Below are positions 6,659 to 8,572 of a stretch of 8,572 bases of DNA, piece by piece; the first letter of the stretch is position 1; every line of letters begins with the position of its first letter. This stretch comes from Yimella sp. (GTDB taxonomy: Bacteria; Actinomycetota; Actinomycetes; Actinomycetales; Dermatophilaceae): assembly GCA_030150425.1 (NCBI GenBank), contig JASLFY010000374.1, forward strand, positions 1 through 8,572, in the 5' to 3' direction. Made by a program: the position numbers and the translations under genes. Below the pieces are notes generated by a model, which saw only the letters and a program-made list of their open reading frames with translations, was not told where the DNA came from and ran no database searches.

Positions 6659-6686
6659 CCGGACAGTCGTTTCACCGACTGGCCGG
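6659..6686. promoter_or_regulatory. Imperfect 11-bp inverted repeat in the divergent Nudix/pfk intergenic region
   Basis: Left arm CCGGACAGTCG (6659-6669) and right arm CGACTGGCCGG (6676-6686) are complementary at 10 of 11 positions; the one mismatch is A6663 with G6682. The spacer is TTTCAC. The dyad fills most of the 44 bp between the two divergent start codons (6650 and 6695) and ends 8 bp before pfk. It could be an operator for a dimeric repressor acting on both genes, or a hairpin in a short leader. No clear -10/-35 pair could be assigned on either strand. Confidence 0.4.
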
Positions 6687-6694
6687 TAGCGATC

Positions 6695-7732
<1,038 letters not shown>

Positions 7733-7738
7733 GAGAGG
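7733..7738 (+). promoter_or_regulatory. Ribosome binding site of the dienelactone hydrolase-like gene
   Basis: GAGAGG lies 5 nt before ATG 7744 in the 11-bp gap after the pfk stop codon. It favours this start over upstream in-frame options inside pfk. Confidence 0.75.
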
Positions 7739-7743
7739 ACCTC

Positions 7744-8307
7744 ATGAGCACGATCCTGTTGTTGCACAGCGCACTCGGGCTTCGTCCGGCGGTGACCGAG
7801 TTCGGGGCCGCGCTCGAGGACCGTGGGCACACGGTGGTCGTTCCCGACTACTACGAGGGCGAGGTCTTCGACGACGAGGACGCCGGCATCGAACACCGCG
7901 ACCGGCTCGGCGCCAAGACCCTGTTCAAGCGGATCCTGCCGGTTGTCGAACAACTGCCGGACGACGCCGCCCTCGGCGGTTTCTCGCTCGGCGCCGCGTT
8001 CGCGCAGACCCTGGCCGCCACCCGCGGCCGGTCCGCCGGGATCATCCTCATGCACAGCGTCGCCGCCCCGTTCGGCCGCTGGCCGGGCGCGCCGGTGCAG
8101 GTGCACCGCTACGAGCAGGACCACTGGATCGAGCCCGAGGACGTCGACCTGCTGCGCGCCTCCGTCGAGGCAGAGGGCGCGTCCTTCGAGGATTTCGTGA
8201 CGCCCGGCAAGGGCCACCTGTTCACCGACGTCCACGGCCCGGACGGCGATGCCGCCGCGACGCAGCTGACGGTCGAGCGGATCGACGCGCTGCTGTCGCG
8301 GTCGTGA
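7744..8307 (+). CDS. Dienelactone hydrolase family protein
   Basis: A 187-residue small alpha/beta hydrolase. The start reads STILLLHSALGL (2-13), which is strand 1 and the oxyanion turn. VVVPDYYEGEVF (31-42) follows. The nucleophile elbow GGFSLGAAFA (78-87) has Ser81 where classical dienelactone hydrolases carry Cys. The C-terminal PGKGHLF (154-160) gives H158 as the base, and D126 in YEQDHW is a possible acid. The Ser nucleophile points to a general esterase or hydrolase rather than chlorocatechol-pathway dienelactone hydrolysis, and no catechol gene is nearby. ATG 7744 is chosen because GAGAGG lies 5 nt upstream, within the 11-bp gap after pfk; a longer frame beginning inside pfk is rejected. 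The stop overlaps the next gene's GTG start. Probably co-transcribed with pfk; true substrate unknown. Confidence 0.85.
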   Translation: MSTILLLHSALGLRPAVTEFGAALEDRGHTVVVPDYYEGEVFDDEDAGIEHRDRLGAKTLFKRILPVVEQLPDDAALGGFSLGAAFAQTLAATRGRSAGIILMHSVAAPFGRWPGAPVQVHRYEQDHWIEPEDVDLLRASVEAEGASFEDFVTPGKGHLFTDVHGPDGDAAATQLTVERIDALLSRS

Positions 8308-8572
8308 AGGTCACCACCTGGACCCTCGAACAACGGGTCCCGGTCGAGGCGACACGGCGCCCACTCCCGGACGGCGTCGCGTTCGTCGACGTCCCGGCGA
8401 TCACACCCGAGTACGCCCGCTTCCTCTACGCCCTGGTCGGCGGCCCGTGGCGGTGGACCGACCGGCTCGGTTGGAGCCGGCAGCAGTGGGTCGACGACCT
8501 GGCCGTGCCCGGCACCCGGTTCGTGGTCGCGTACGAGGCCGGTTCGCCGATGGGTTACTTCCACCTGGGCGC
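8304..8572 (+). CDS. GNAT-family N-acetyltransferase, N-terminal part (runs off the window)
   Basis: The frame opens at GTG 8304, overlapping the previous stop as GTGA, and stays open to the window end, giving 89 residues. The visible part reads as the start of a GNAT-type acetyltransferase: a strand region ending near VDVPAITPEYARF (28-40), then GGPWRWTDRLGWSRQQW (46-62), and beta strands FVVAYEAGSPMGYFHLG (73-89) with the typical 'V-A-x-G-x-P-x-G-Y' turn. The acetyl-CoA binding motif (Q/RxxGxG/A) would lie beyond the edge and cannot be checked. The GPWxWTDRLGWS segment recurs, from memory, in a family of actinobacterial proteins annotated as GNAT acetyltransferases. No ATG start is available, and the 4-bp overlap supports GTG with translational coupling. 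Substrate unknown. Confidence 0.78.
   Translation, partial: MKVTTWTLEQRVPVEATRRPLPDGVAFVDVPAITPEYARFLYALVGGPWRWTDRLGWSRQQWVDDLAVPGTRFVVAYEAGSPMGYFHLG

Noticed and set aside
8109..8564. Minus-strand frame of 151 codons at the right edge
   Set aside because: Antisense to the dienelactone hydrolase-like and acetyltransferase genes and without any family motif.

Overview
The window is GC-rich DNA from an actinobacterium (Actinomycetota). It has strong third-position G/C, GTG as well as ATG starts, tightly packed and overlapping genes, and protein families typical of mycobacteria and related high-GC Gram-positives. I cannot fix the genus from the sequence. I see no rRNA, tRNA, CRISPR array, insertion sequence or prophage gene. 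The window is almost entirely coding, with no gene-free stretch above 60 bp.

The left three quarters (1 to 6650) hold one co-directional minus-strand series of seven genes. In transcription order they are: an MTH1-like Nudix hydrolase, an alpha/beta hydrolase, a divergent glucose-6-phosphate dehydrogenase, an EthA-like Baeyer-Villiger monooxygenase, a GT4 glycosyltransferase, a class I SAM methyltransferase, and the N-terminal part of a terpenoid-cyclase-like (annotated 'prenyltransferase') protein that runs off the left edge. All junctions except one are overlaps or short gaps (4-bp ATGA, 14-bp overlap, 3-bp TGATG, a 1-nt gap, and 0 or 18 nt depending on the hydrolase start). The exception is a 53-bp gap before the monooxygenase, which has its own good Shine-Dalgarno inside a 9-bp hairpin loop and may mark an internal expression unit.

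The right quarter (6695 to 8572) is divergent on the plus strand: a group III-type 6-phosphofructokinase, a small dienelactone hydrolase-family protein, and the N-terminal part of a GNAT-family acetyltransferase that overlaps the previous gene by 4 bp and runs off the right edge. The 44-bp divergent intergenic region between the Nudix gene and pfk carries an 11-bp imperfect inverted repeat, a candidate shared operator.

Two functional ideas stand out. First, glycosyltransferase, methyltransferase and cyclase-like protein form a tightly coupled cassette that looks like a small-molecule or lipid glycoside modification pathway of unknown product. Second, the monooxygenase (NADPH-consuming, ester-forming), the alpha/beta hydrolase (a possible esterase) and the G6PDH homologue (a possible NADPH source) could act together. 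However, the G6PDH homologue has lost the lysine of its DHxLGK substrate motif, so its substrate is in doubt. These links are inference; the individual family calls are mostly secure.
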